A DNA stretch of 13,553 nucleotides from assembly GCA_017484235.1 (NCBI GenBank), contig JAFUTM010000200.1, forward strand, positions 1 through 13,553. Direction: 5' to 3'. Numbering within the stretch: position 1 is the first letter of the stretch; every line of letters begins with the position of its first letter. The position numbers and the translations under genes were made by a program. The notes below the pieces were generated by a model. The model saw only the letters and a program-made list of their open reading frames with translations, was not told where the DNA came from and made no database searches. This DNA comes from Selenomonadaceae bacterium (lineage in GTDB: Bacteria; Bacillota; Negativicutes; Selenomonadales; Selenomonadaceae). This document shows, piece after piece, positions 5,096 to 12,742 of this stretch.

Positions 5096-5486
5096 ACAAA
5101 ATTACCTCATCATTTTTTATGTCTGACAAAAATGATTTATCTGAAATATCGTCACTAACTAAATCAATATGGCATTTAAATTCATTTTCTAAATCTTGTA
5201 TAAATCCGAAATAAGCAAACATTTCTTTAGAATTTATGTCATCATAGATAAAATCCAAGTCGCTTTTTGCATTAGCCTCACCGCGTGCATAGCTTCCGAA
5301 TAGTGATAATTTTTTTACTCCGTACTTCTTAGCTATAGGTATCGCTTTTTCTTTTATTTCTTCAATAGTATAAACTTTGTTACCTTTTTCTTCACTGATA
5401 ATCTGATTTACTATGTCATATATTTTTTCAAGAGAATTTTCTGTTGCATTATCCAACAAATCTATTATATCAGCTTTTATACTCAT
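5085..5486 (-). CDS. mntA: MntA-like nucleotidyltransferase antitoxin
   Basis: This is a minimal nucleotidyltransferase of 133 residues. The GSX10DXD active site is intact: Gly64-Ser65 in LFGSYARGEA, Asp76 and Asp78 in SDLDF, and a probable third carboxylate Asp108 in CHIDLV. In MntA/HepT pairs this enzyme transfers AMP groups from ATP to the HepT tyrosine. A helical extension of about 40 residues precedes the usual domain start. GGAGG (5492-5496) precedes the ATG at 5486, and that ATG overlaps the methyltransferase stop as ATGA, so translation is coupled to it. Its placement between a methyltransferase and an HNH gene suggests a toxin-antitoxin pair that joined or was inserted into a restriction-type locus. 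Confidence 0.9.
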   Translation of the reverse strand: MSIKADIIDLLDNATENSLEKIYDIVNQIISEEKGNKVYTIEEIKEKAIPIAKKYGVKKLSLFGSYARGEANAKSDLDFIYDDINSKEMFAYFGFIQDLENEFKCHIDLVSDDISDKSFLSDIKNDEVILYAE

Positions 5487-6553
5487 TTTATCCTCCGCCT
5501 AATCAATATTCTTGCATACAATTGTTTTCCATATAGTATAGCTTTTGCATAATCATATTCATTGCCACTTCCACTGTTTAAGACTCCTAAAATTTCAAAC
5601 TGATCTGGATTGTATTTATCCATAAAAGTAATTGGTACGCCCATTATGCCGTTATAATCTTTTGGAATATCGGCGGTCTTGCTGACTTCGATTGCGTCGT
5701 AGTTGTCATATTTCGGAAAGTCTTGCGGATTGTAGTTTTTATATGACATAAATTCTTCGTGGCGTTTTTTTACGTCCAAGTTTGTAAACCAACCTATATT
5801 GCCCATTCGTCGCCACTTTTGACCATTTGTATCTATTTTGAAATCAGTCGCTTTTTCTTCGTATGAGGCAGGCACTTTAAACCAGAGATGTCCACTATTA
5901 TATCCAAGCCAGATTTTGTTCCTCATAAACAATGGCAGAATATCTTTATATTTAATATTATTTAAATTGCCAATCATCAAAAACTTTTTGTCATAATCAA
6001 CAAGCTGAGCAACAAACTCACGAAAGAGACTAAACGGCGGATTCGTCACCACTATGTCGGACTGCTTAAGAAGCGCAACACATTCTTTTGAGCGAAAATC
6101 TCCGGCGGCATAGTGCCCGTCGCCTTTCAAAATCGATAACTTATTTTTACCATCCGTCGCCGCTCCGTCAGCGATTTTACTTTTTAGATCGTTGAGTATT
6201 CGTTTGATGTCGTCAAAATCAAAATTATCTCTGCCGTCTGTATTTTTTATTTCGTTAAGCTCTACCATATATGCCGGCTTGATTTTTGTCTCGTCCGTCG
6301 GTTCAAACAAATTATACGCAATGGGTGAGCCTGCATAACTCGACGCAATTAATTTTTTCAGCTTGAAGAAGTTGAACTGCATTGCAAAGTAGAAAAAGAA
6401 GTTGCTTTCAAATGGATCATCGCAATTACAGAAAATCGTTTTGCCCGCAAATTGCGATTTATATAAAAACACCTCGTCCTCAATGTCAGTAAGGTTGGTA
6501 TAAAACTCATCTTTCTTGGCTTTGTTCGCATTGTTGAGATTTTTATTTGCCAT
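5483..6553 (-). CDS. EcoRI-type adenine-specific DNA methyltransferase
   Basis: This 356-residue protein fits the EcoRI methylase family (N6-adenine transfer from SAM). Seen in order: DEFYT near 15-19, NCDDPFESNFF at 43-53, which sits where the family begins its SAM-binding core, GDFRS near 151, the catalytic NPPF at 171-174 after DIVVT, NIGWFTN near 270, and the typical ending GKQLYARILIRRR. No key motif is missing. The ATG at 6553 has GAGG eight bases upstream, overlapping the MFS stop. No cognate EcoRI-like endonuclease is present; the likely partner is the damaged HNH gene at 4042-4740, so this enzyme may now act as an orphan methylase. Recognition sequence unknown. Confidence 0.88.
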   Translation of the reverse strand: MANKNLNNANKAKKDEFYTNLTDIEDEVFLYKSQFAGKTIFCNCDDPFESNFFFYFAMQFNFFKLKKLIASSYAGSPIAYNLFEPTDETKIKPAYMVELNEIKNTDGRDNFDFDDIKRILNDLKSKIADGAATDGKNKLSILKGDGHYAAGDFRSKECVALLKQSDIVVTNPPFSLFREFVAQLVDYDKKFLMIGNLNNIKYKDILPLFMRNKIWLGYNSGHLWFKVPASYEEKATDFKIDTNGQKWRRMGNIGWFTNLDVKKRHEEFMSYKNYNPQDFPKYDNYDAIEVSKTADIPKDYNGIMGVPITFMDKYNPDQFEILGVLNSGSGNEYDYAKAILYGKQLYARILIRRRIK

Positions 6554-6561
6554 ATTTTACC

Positions 6562-7707
6562 TCATACATTCTGCCTGAAAATATAATTTGCAATGAACAA
6601 CTGAGCGGCAACCAGCGTGGCCAGGAATCCGAACGCAACATATAGACTCGTCTGATGTGCCAAAAATCCAATCGCTGCCGGTCCAACTAAGATGCCAACA
6701 TAAGCAATTGTGCTGACCGCCGGCACAGCCATATTTACCGGCATTACCTTTTGTCTGCCGATTATTGAAAAGAAGACCGGCACAATATTTGCGCTGCCTA
6801 TTCCTATTAAAAAGAATCCTAAATATAATAATGTTTGCACGTCGGAAAATATCAGCAAAATAAATCCAATAAATGACAGCACACTGCCAAAAATTACGAC
6901 AATTTTTTGGCCGATTGCCTGTACAAGCCTGTCACCGATTAAACGCATCGTCAGCATTGCCGCCGAAAACATTGTAAATCCGATGCCGGCGAGAGATATG
7001 TCAAAATTTTTAGCAGTCGTTAAAAACACACCGCTCCAGTCCATTATCGCTCCTTCAACGAGGTAAGCAATACAGGTTATAATTCCGATAAAAATTACTA
7101 TTCCGTGCGGTATGGCAATTATTGAACTGCTGGACTTGCCGCCGTATGGCAATAAAAATTTTGCAAAGTATGAGAGTATGGCCAGCATAATTGCTGCGGC
7201 AATGAGCGTTGAGATAAATGGCGTCAAGTTAAACAGACCGACCCATATTCCGAACAGACCTGCGCCTGTAAAGCCTCCGACACTCCACAGCGCGTGCATA
7301 CCGGACATTATCTGCCGACCGTACATCTTTTCAACCATTACCGCCTGGATATTCATTACAACGTCCATACAGCCCATTACCGCGCCAAAGATTAGCAATG
7401 TTGGCACAATTGTTTCGAGCGTGGAGAATATACAGATTAATAGCAGAAGTATAGGAAAAATTATACTTGCCGTTGTTAGGACTTTTTTGCAGCCAAATTT
7501 TGAGGCGGCGTTTCCTGCAAGTGGCATTGCAATGAGTGAACCGATTCCAATGCACAAAATTAACAACCCAAGCGTATCCTCGGCAATCGCAAGTTTAGCC
7601 TTTAAAACCGGAACAAGTGGTGCCCACGACGCCGCGCCGAATCCACTTATAAAAAATATTGCCCGTGTCGCGTGTCGCTGCATTAATTGTAATCGTTTTT
7701 TGTTCAT
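6562..7707 (-). CDS. MFS transporter, YbjJ/fucose-permease-like
   Basis: This is an inner-membrane major facilitator protein of 381 residues with about 12 hydrophobic segments throughout and a short basic start (MNKKRLQLMQRHATR). The first helix has FFISGFGAASWAPLVP, which resembles YbjJ-type members; the loop after helix 2 has GNAASKFGCKK, a variant of the MFS loop signature, and helix 4 onwards shows GCMDVVMNIQAVMVE, also typical of that branch. Substrate is not predictable. The start is ATG at 7707 with GGAG nine bases upstream; a TTG at 7722 coincides with that site. It begins 18 bp after pyrK and stops 8 bp before the methyltransferase start, so it is part of the same packed transcription unit. 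Whether it arrived with the cargo genes is unknown. Confidence 0.85.
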   Translation of the reverse strand: MNKKRLQLMQRHATRAIFFISGFGAASWAPLVPVLKAKLAIAEDTLGLLILCIGIGSLIAMPLAGNAASKFGCKKVLTTASIIFPILLLLICIFSTLETIVPTLLIFGAVMGCMDVVMNIQAVMVEKMYGRQIMSGMHALWSVGGFTGAGLFGIWVGLFNLTPFISTLIAAAIMLAILSYFAKFLLPYGGKSSSSIIAIPHGIVIFIGIITCIAYLVEGAIMDWSGVFLTTAKNFDISLAGIGFTMFSAAMLTMRLIGDRLVQAIGQKIVVIFGSVLSFIGFILLIFSDVQTLLYLGFFLIGIGSANIVPVFFSIIGRQKVMPVNMAVPAVSTIAYVGILVGPAAIGFLAHQTSLYVAFGFLATLVAAQLFIANYIFRQNV

Positions 7708-7725
7708 ATAATAGTGCTCCAAAAG

Positions 7726-8472
7726 TTAATTATAAAATACCTCTTCCGCATCAAAGACAGAGCCGTCTTTGCAAACCTTACGCCGACCGTGAATGGTATC
7801 AATCGAACACGAGAGGCAGGCACCGAGTCCGCACGCCATTCGCTTTTCCAGCGATACCTGACATTTAATACCGCGTTCTTTGGCAAGCTGCGCAGTTTTA
7901 CGCATCATGATTTCAGGACCGCAGACTAAAATTTTATCATAACTTGCAGAATCTAAAACGCTGGGCAGTAAATCCGTTACAAAACCGTAAGTGCCAACGC
8001 TGCCGTCATCGGTTGCAATAAATATATTATTTGCTTTACCTTGAAATTCATTTTTCCAACAATTCACTTCTTCAGAGTTTCGACCGCCCATAAGAATGTC
8101 AGCGGACTTAGACTCAATCGCGGCAAAGAGTAATGGAGCCAAACCCATACCGCCGCCAACAAGCAGGATTCGTTCACTTGCGGCAATATTAAAACTATTT
8201 CCAAGAGGCGCAATTAAATTAACTTCATCGCCGGCTTTTAGTGTACTTAAAAACTCCGTGCCACGACCGACAACGCGATAAAACATTTTTAGTTGACCAT
8301 TATCTATAGAGGCTATACCAAGCGGCCGTCTAAGGGTAAAATCGTTGGACGGCAGTTTTAGTTGGACGAACTGACCGGCGTGAGCTTCTATATCTGCACT
8401 AACTATAAGCCGATGTATATTTTTTGCAATTTCAAGATTTTCAATTATTGCAGCATTTATAATTTTTTTCAT
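7726..8472 (-). CDS. pyrK: Dihydroorotate dehydrogenase B, electron transfer subunit
   Basis: PyrK is the 248-residue flavo-iron-sulfur subunit that carries electrons from PyrD to NAD. Visible are the FAD-binding RRPLGI at 48-53, GGGMGLAP at 106-113 and CGPEIMM at 184-190 of the NAD domain, and the [2Fe-2S] ligands Cys214, Cys219, Cys222 and Cys234 (CGLGACLSC then C). The length is normal for the family and nothing is missing. AAAGGAT (8480-8486) precedes the ATG. A weak promoter may lie at about 8493-8521 (TTGGCC, 17 bp, TAATAA on the minus strand). No PyrR-type attenuator is evident. Its obligate partner pyrD lies five genes downstream. Confidence 0.95.
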   Translation of the reverse strand: MKKIINAAIIENLEIAKNIHRLIVSADIEAHAGQFVQLKLPSNDFTLRRPLGIASIDNGQLKMFYRVVGRGTEFLSTLKAGDEVNLIAPLGNSFNIAASERILLVGGGMGLAPLLFAAIESKSADILMGGRNSEEVNCWKNEFQGKANNIFIATDDGSVGTYGFVTDLLPSVLDSASYDKILVCGPEIMMRKTAQLAKERGIKCQVSLEKRMACGLGACLSCSIDTIHGRRKVCKDGSVFDAEEVFYN

Positions 8473-8715
8473 TTAATGATCCTTTCATATAATTATTAAT
8501 TATCAAATCTAAAATGGCCAAACGCGACCTTCAAACTAAGAAAAATCGCCGAACGTGATGTGAGGCGCTTACCCGAACGCGGCGAGCGTGACGCGAGGCA
8601 GTGAGGGGCGGCTTTTGCGAGCTTTTGGCCGGTCAAAAGCGAAATCAAATCTAGAAAAAGTTGACTGAGCCTCAAATTAAAATTAAGAATAACAAATAAG
8701 AAAAAGAAATAAAAA
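8473..8715. other. Intergenic spacer with GC-rich degenerate repeats
   Basis: No credible gene lies in this 243-bp gap between metH and pyrK. The central part (about 8547-8640) is markedly richer in G+C than its AT-rich flanks. Two related 18-base units, CGAACGTGATGTGAGGCG (8550-8567) and CGAGCGTGACGCGAGGCA (8583-8600), match at 14 of 18 positions. A hairpin GCTTTTG, six-base loop, CAAAAGC (8621-8640) follows but lacks a T-tract, so it is not a standard terminator. It could be a REP-like or other small dispersed element. Confidence 0.5.
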
Positions 8716-11106
8716 TTAATCAACACCAACCATTTGCTTGGCAATCTGAACAGCCGCCACACCATCTTTAGCATAAGCATCAGCACCGGCAGCATCAGCG
8801 TATTCCTGAGTGAGAGCTGCACCGCCAACCATTACTTTTGCCGCGCAGCCAGCCTCGTGTAAGTCAGCAATAACCTTGTCAATCTGCACCATAGTCGTCG
8901 TCATCAGTGCACAAAGTCCAACAATGTCAGCCTTATTTTCAATTGCCGACTTTACAATCTCAGCCGAATCAACGTCTTTGCCTAAATCAATCACTTTAAA
9001 ACCACTGTTCGCCAAAAGTGCACCAGTTATATTTTTGCCAAGATCGTGAACGTCGCCTTTAACCGTCGCAATTACAACAGTGCCCTTGTCGTTTGTCTCC
9101 TGAGCAGGCAGCAGTTCTTTAATCTGATTAAACGCCGCACGCATTGTTTCAGCAGATAATAACACCTGCGGCAAGAAGATTTTACCAGCACCGAAGTCAA
9201 CGCCAATGTCATTCATCGCCGCTGTAAGTGCCTGCTCCGTAATTTCGTTTGAGTCGTGACCAGCGTCAATCGCCTTTTTTATTAAGTCAGAAATTCCGTC
9301 CTTGTCGCCGTCAATCACCGCCTGTTTTAGCGCCGTATGTGGATCAAGATTGATTTTTTTATCAGTCGACTTATCATCTTTATTAAACGTCAATGAACAG
9401 CTGAGTTGACCGAGCTTGCTGAACTGCAGACCGTTTGGGTCTTTGCCAAGCAGCGCGGCACTTGCTTTAAGTGCATTTTGCATCAACTCATCATATGGAT
9501 TCATAATCGGCGCGTCAAGTCCGGCGGCGAGGCACATTGCAAAGAAGGTGGAATTAATCAGCGGACGATTGGGCAGACCAAATGAAATATTACTTAAGCC
9601 CATTGTCGCAGGATAGCCGAACTTTTCACGATATAATTTAAGTGTTTTCAATACCTCATGACAGGCATTGGCATCGGCCGAAATCGTCATAACAAGGCCG
9701 TCAAGCAGGAAGTCTCCGTCACCAAGACCATATTTTTTAGCTTCATCAATTATTGTGGCAACCGCATCAACTCGTTCTTCAGCAGTCTTAGGAACACCGC
9801 TTTCAGTGATTGGCAGACATAAAATCGCCGCACCGTACTTTTTAGCAAGCGGTAAAAATGTTTTCAGCCGTTCAGGTTCTGCACTGACTGAATTAATCAG
9901 CGCACGACCGCAGTAAGCACGAAGACCGGCTTCAAGTGCCTTAACATTACCAGTGTCAATTGAAAGCGGCGCATCAGTTATCTGAGAAATTTCAGTGACC
10001 GCCTGTTTCATAGCAGCTGCTTCATCAATGCCGCCAACACCCATATTCACATCTAAAATCGCCGCACCGGATTTTATTTGATTAACCGCGTCCTTCTTAA
10101 CGCCTAAAAGTGAACCGTCGCGAATCTCAGCTGCTAATTTTTTGCGGCCGGTTGGATTAATGCGCTCACCAATCAGCACAGTTGGCAGACTCTTATCAAC
10201 TTCAACGGTTTTACTGCGACTTGTCAATTTTAAGGTAGTTGAGTATTTAAAATCTTTGGCAGATGATTCATAATTTTTAACTGCAGCAGCTAATTCGCGA
10301 ATATGAGCCGGAGTCGTGCCGCAGCAGCCGCCCAGATATGTTGCACCGGCCTCAATGAGTTTAGGGGCCCACATTCCAAAGTGTTTTGCGTCCATCGGGA
10401 ATTTAGTTTCGCCATTTTCAAGATAAGGCATACCGGCATTAGGCTGTACACTCACCGGAACTCGGCAGTTACTGGCAATTGTCTTTACAATCGGCACAAG
10501 CTGTTCCGGTCCGAGTGAGCAGTTGACGCCAATAACAGAGGCGCCCATTGCATTGAGCAGAATCGCTGCGGACTGTGGATCGGTTCCAGTTACAGTTCGG
10601 CCGTCTTCACTATATGAAAGCTGGCATATTACCGGCAAATTGCACGCATCGTGAGCCGCCAGCAGCGCCGTACGCATTTCCTGTAAATCAATGCAAGTTT
10701 CGATTATTATATAATCTGCTCCGGCCGAAGAAATTGCCTTTGCCTGTTCATAAAATACGCGATAAGCATCTTCAAAATCAAGGTCACCAAGCGGCGCGAT
10801 AAATCTTCCAGTTGGTCCAATCGAGCCGGCGACTTTTGCACGGCCGCTTGCCGCTTCTTTAGCAATGTGAACAGCTGCGGCATTAATTTCATTAACTCGG
10901 CTTGCAAGCCCGTAGTGTTCCAACTTGAGACTGCTTGCGCCGAAGGTATTTGTTTCTATAATCGTCGAGCCAGCCTCAATATAAGCAGCGTGAATTTTTT
11001 TTACTATATCGGGCTGTTCAATATTCATGAGCTCAGGACACGCGCCAGGCTTCAATCCGCCTTCCTGCAGCATTGTGCCCATTGCACCGTCAAATATATG
11101 TATCAA
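8716..11106 (-). CDS. metH: Cobalamin-dependent methionine synthase, short form without reactivation domain
   Basis: This enzyme transfers methyl groups from methyltetrahydrofolate through cobalamin to homocysteine, giving methionine in the cytosol. Domains in order: homocysteine methyltransferase (about 1-280; zinc ligands Cys196 in VNCSLG and Cys261-Cys262 in GGCCGTTP), pterin-binding barrel (about 308-560; GERINPTGRKK), cobalamin cap (about 590-670) and cobalamin-binding domain with DVHDLGKNI (His687 near 685-693), GLCALMTTT and VMVGGAALT. In the second motif a Cys stands where Ser is usual. At 796 residues it lacks the C-terminal SAM-dependent reactivation domain of the 1,200-residue enterobacterial enzyme; short forms are common in Firmicutes and need a separate reactivation route. 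The start is TTG at 11106, with AGGAG about 11 bases upstream, and fits the family's IFDGAMGTML opening. Confidence 0.92.
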   Translation of the reverse strand: MIHIFDGAMGTMLQEGGLKPGACPELMNIEQPDIVKKIHAAYIEAGSTIIETNTFGASSLKLEHYGLASRVNEINAAAVHIAKEAASGRAKVAGSIGPTGRFIAPLGDLDFEDAYRVFYEQAKAISSAGADYIIIETCIDLQEMRTALLAAHDACNLPVICQLSYSEDGRTVTGTDPQSAAILLNAMGASVIGVNCSLGPEQLVPIVKTIASNCRVPVSVQPNAGMPYLENGETKFPMDAKHFGMWAPKLIEAGATYLGGCCGTTPAHIRELAAAVKNYESSAKDFKYSTTLKLTSRSKTVEVDKSLPTVLIGERINPTGRKKLAAEIRDGSLLGVKKDAVNQIKSGAAILDVNMGVGGIDEAAAMKQAVTEISQITDAPLSIDTGNVKALEAGLRAYCGRALINSVSAEPERLKTFLPLAKKYGAAILCLPITESGVPKTAEERVDAVATIIDEAKKYGLGDGDFLLDGLVMTISADANACHEVLKTLKLYREKFGYPATMGLSNISFGLPNRPLINSTFFAMCLAAGLDAPIMNPYDELMQNALKASAALLGKDPNGLQFSKLGQLSCSLTFNKDDKSTDKKINLDPHTALKQAVIDGDKDGISDLIKKAIDAGHDSNEITEQALTAAMNDIGVDFGAGKIFLPQVLLSAETMRAAFNQIKELLPAQETNDKGTVVIATVKGDVHDLGKNITGALLANSGFKVIDLGKDVDSAEIVKSAIENKADIVGLCALMTTTMVQIDKVIADLHEAGCAAKVMVGGAALTQEYADAAGADAYAKDGVAAVQIAKQMVGVD

Positions 11107-11143
11107 TTAATCTTCATCTCCTGACATCATTTGATTTAGATTT

Positions 11144-11172
11144 ATTCTATATTAAATCACGCCATATGTCAA
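11144..11172 (-). promoter_or_regulatory. metH promoter
   Basis: TTGACA (11172-11167), a 17-bp spacer and TAGAAT (11149-11144) on the minus strand. The transcript would start near 11137, leaving a leader of about 30 nt, too short for a SAM or cobalamin riboswitch. Confidence 0.75.
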
Positions 11173-11183
11173 AACGTTTTGAC
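11168..11183. promoter_or_regulatory. Perfect 16-bp palindrome over the metH -35 box
   Basis: GTCAAAACGTTTTGAC is a perfect inverted repeat and shares five of the six -35 bases of the metH promoter. Its position suits an operator for a dimeric repressor. The regulator is not identified. Confidence 0.55.
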
Positions 11184-11189
11184 TAAAAT

Positions 11190-11238
11190 AAATTAAAAGA
11201 CGATGCTTGAAACATTGCAGAATCAAACACCGTCTTTT
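11190..11238 (-). terminator. Terminator of the DUF1858 gene
   Basis: In the minus-strand transcript, AAAAGACGGTGTTTGA and TCAAGCATCGTCTTTT form a 16-bp stem with two G-U pairs and a 12-base loop, followed by a T-rich tail. On the plus strand the G-U pairs become A-C mismatches. It separates the small gene from metH, which has its own promoter. Confidence 0.85.
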
Positions 11239-11253
11239 ATATTGAAAATTAAA

Positions 11254-11487
11254 TCAGTTGGCAGCTTCGGCAGCAGTCTCTTCGTCTGTAGCCTCGACAA
11301 CCTCATTTAAGGCGTCAACAAGTGCATCAGCGTCGATACCGTGTGCCATACAGCCTTCTTCTATATTTTCAAAACGTGCCGCTGCACAGCCTATGCAGCC
11401 CATTCCAGCGTACATAAACACCATAGCCGTATCAGGATACTTTTGCACGACTTCCATTATACTCATATCTTTTGTAATTGTCATCAT
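11254..11487 (-). CDS. DUF1858 (hybrid-cluster-associated disulfide type) small protein
   Basis: A 77-residue protein with the DUF1858 plan: an ITKDMSIMEVVQKYPDTAMVF start followed by a CxxC motif in GMGCIGCAAARFENIEEGC. The two cysteines of CIGC and a later Cys are typical of this family, which is often found beside hybrid-cluster or other redox enzymes and is presumed to use a redox-active disulfide; its biochemical role is not established. The ATG at 11487 is six bases after AGGAG (11494-11498); a TTG two codons further upstream overlaps that site. It is transcribed alone, from the promoter at 11517-11544 to the terminator at 11190-11238. The tail is acidic and Ala-rich. Confidence 0.85.
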   Translation of the reverse strand: MMTITKDMSIMEVVQKYPDTAMVFMYAGMGCIGCAAARFENIEEGCMAHGIDADALVDALNEVVEATDEETAAEAAN

Positions 11488-11516
11488 TATCAACTCCTAT
11501 TTTGAAAATTAACAAA

Positions 11517-11544
11517 ATTATACCACAATTTGTTCAAATGTCAA
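11517..11544 (-). promoter_or_regulatory. Promoter of the DUF1858 gene
   Basis: TTGACA (11544-11539), a 16-bp spacer and TATAAT (11522-11517) on the minus strand. Both boxes match consensus, so expression is probably high and constitutive. Confidence 0.85.
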
Positions 11545-11572
11545 TATGAACTGCCAGATTAATCAGAGTCAC

Positions 11573-12637
11573 TCAGATTTTAATGTACGCAGAGTTCAGC
11601 TCGATTACTTTTATATTGTTCCGCTCCAGCTCGACAGCAAACTCTGTGGTCGTGCCATTAAAATTAATGTCCAATTCAGCAACGCCATTGTTCAGACTCC
11701 GAACGAATACATTGTTTACGCCTGGTATACTTTTTATTCGTTCGTTTAAAATAACAATATTTCTGCCATAATAATCCATTGTACTTTTAGTTATCAATAA
11801 CGTAATGTGCTGCTCAACTTGTGCAGCTTGCTTCAGTGCCGCAGTTGATATTGCCTGTGCTGCTCGCCTGGACGCCATTTGAATTGCACCGGATATATTA
11901 TTGTTGGTGAACATTCGGGCATTGCCGATGAATGAGCCGGAATAAATAATTTCACCAGTGTTTACGCTCATCATTCGCGCCGCCAGATTCGCCGTCGGTC
12001 TGCTATTCGCATTATAAGTTTTTACGTTCACGAAAATCAGATAATCAACGTGAAACTGATTGCTCAGTGCCTGGCAGAGAGTGGCATCATTAGCCGCACT
12101 CTTAATTCTCATCTTTAACGAAGAATCCAATTGATTAAGGTCAACGAGCCTGCTGAAGCCGTGATTGTGCAGTGCATTGATTATCTCATTTTCGACTTCG
12201 GCATATTCGGCACCGGTGTCGTCAAAAGCAATCACCGCTATGCGCGGATCGTTCATATTCGTCTCGACAAGAGCCTGTTTTTGTAGTCTATCCATTAAAT
12301 GTGTACGCAGCTCATCACTACGAACATTGGCTATCATTTCGACTTCATAGAGGCCGTCGATTATATCGGTTCTTATTACTTCGTAACTTTCAATATAGCC
12401 GCTGCTCTTTGTATAAATCGCACTGTTTATCAGTTGGTAATTTTGAGTATAAGTTCTGCTGTCAACCATAATGCCAACTTCTTTTTCAATTGCAAGGCGC
12501 ATCGCATTATGGATAGCACTTTCTTTGGTCGTACCTTGCCCAGTAACCTGTACTTGACCGGCATATACAGCTGACACATTAAATACACTAAAAACTAAGC
12601 TGGCAATCAACGTTAATCTCAATAATATCTTATACAT
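11573..12637 (-). CDS. Secreted FlgT-like protein
   Basis: 354 residues with a signal peptide (cleavage likely after Ala26, VYA then GQ). Residues about 28-110 resemble the FlgT N-terminal domain: GQGTTKESAIHNAMRLAIEKEVG, which re-reads here as an Ala-rich helix after the first strand, then a segment ending SSGYIESYEVI and YEVEMIANV. Residues about 130-265 (RIAVIAFDD, then VDYLIFVNV and GEIIYSGSF) look like the CsgG/FlgT middle domain. In proteobacteria FlgT belongs to the flagellar H-ring in the periplasm; in Firmicutes with an outer membrane related proteins are of unknown role, and no flagellar gene lies nearby. GGAG is seven bases before the ATG. It follows the hydrolase terminator at 12686-12720 and no convincing promoter was found. 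Confidence 0.72.
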   Translation of the reverse strand: MYKILLRLTLIASLVFSVFNVSAVYAGQVQVTGQGTTKESAIHNAMRLAIEKEVGIMVDSRTYTQNYQLINSAIYTKSSGYIESYEVIRTDIIDGLYEVEMIANVRSDELRTHLMDRLQKQALVETNMNDPRIAVIAFDDTGAEYAEVENEIINALHNHGFSRLVDLNQLDSSLKMRIKSAANDATLCQALSNQFHVDYLIFVNVKTYNANSRPTANLAARMMSVNTGEIIYSGSFIGNARMFTNNNISGAIQMASRRAAQAISTAALKQAAQVEQHITLLITKSTMDYYGRNIVILNERIKSIPGVNNVFVRSLNNGVAELDINFNGTTTEFAVELERNNIKVIELNSAYIKI

Positions 12638-12685
12638 AATAATTCTCCATTTACACGGCTAAATGTTAATTAGGCGGGCAACGAT

Positions 12686-12720
12686 TAAAATTAAAGAGGC
12701 CGCACGATTAATGCAGCCTC
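12686..12720 (-). terminator. Terminator after the NlpC/P60 gene
   Basis: On the minus strand GAGGCTGCA and TGCGGCCTC form a 9-bp stem with one G-U pair and a 7-base loop, followed by TTTAATTTT. It lies 23 bp past the stop of the hydrolase gene. Confidence 0.85.
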
Positions 12721-12742
12721 AAAATTTACTAAACTAAATTAA

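Noticed and set aside
7112..7711. A 199-codon plus-strand open frame opposite the MFS gene
   Set aside because: It is the mirror of a membrane-protein frame, has no ribosome binding site, and the minus-strand gene shows clear MFS features.
8621..8640. GCTTTTG/CAAAAGC hairpin as the metH terminator
   Set aside because: No T-tract follows on either strand and it lies about 75 bp past the stop; left as part of the repeat-bearing spacer.
8496..8828. A 110-codon minus-strand frame across the metH end and the gap
   Set aside because: It overlaps the conserved cobalamin domain of metH in another frame and runs through the GC-rich repeats; no ribosome binding site or recognisable motif.
11107..11253. 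SAM (S-box), T-box or cobalamin riboswitch before metH
   Set aside because: The predicted transcript start leaves only about 30 nt of leader, and the hairpin upstream (11195-11238) is the terminator of the DUF1858 gene.
11545..11572. Terminator for the FlgT-like gene
   Set aside because: The short CTGAGTGACTCTG inverted repeat has a stem of only 4-5 bp and no T-tract, so I could not support a terminator here.
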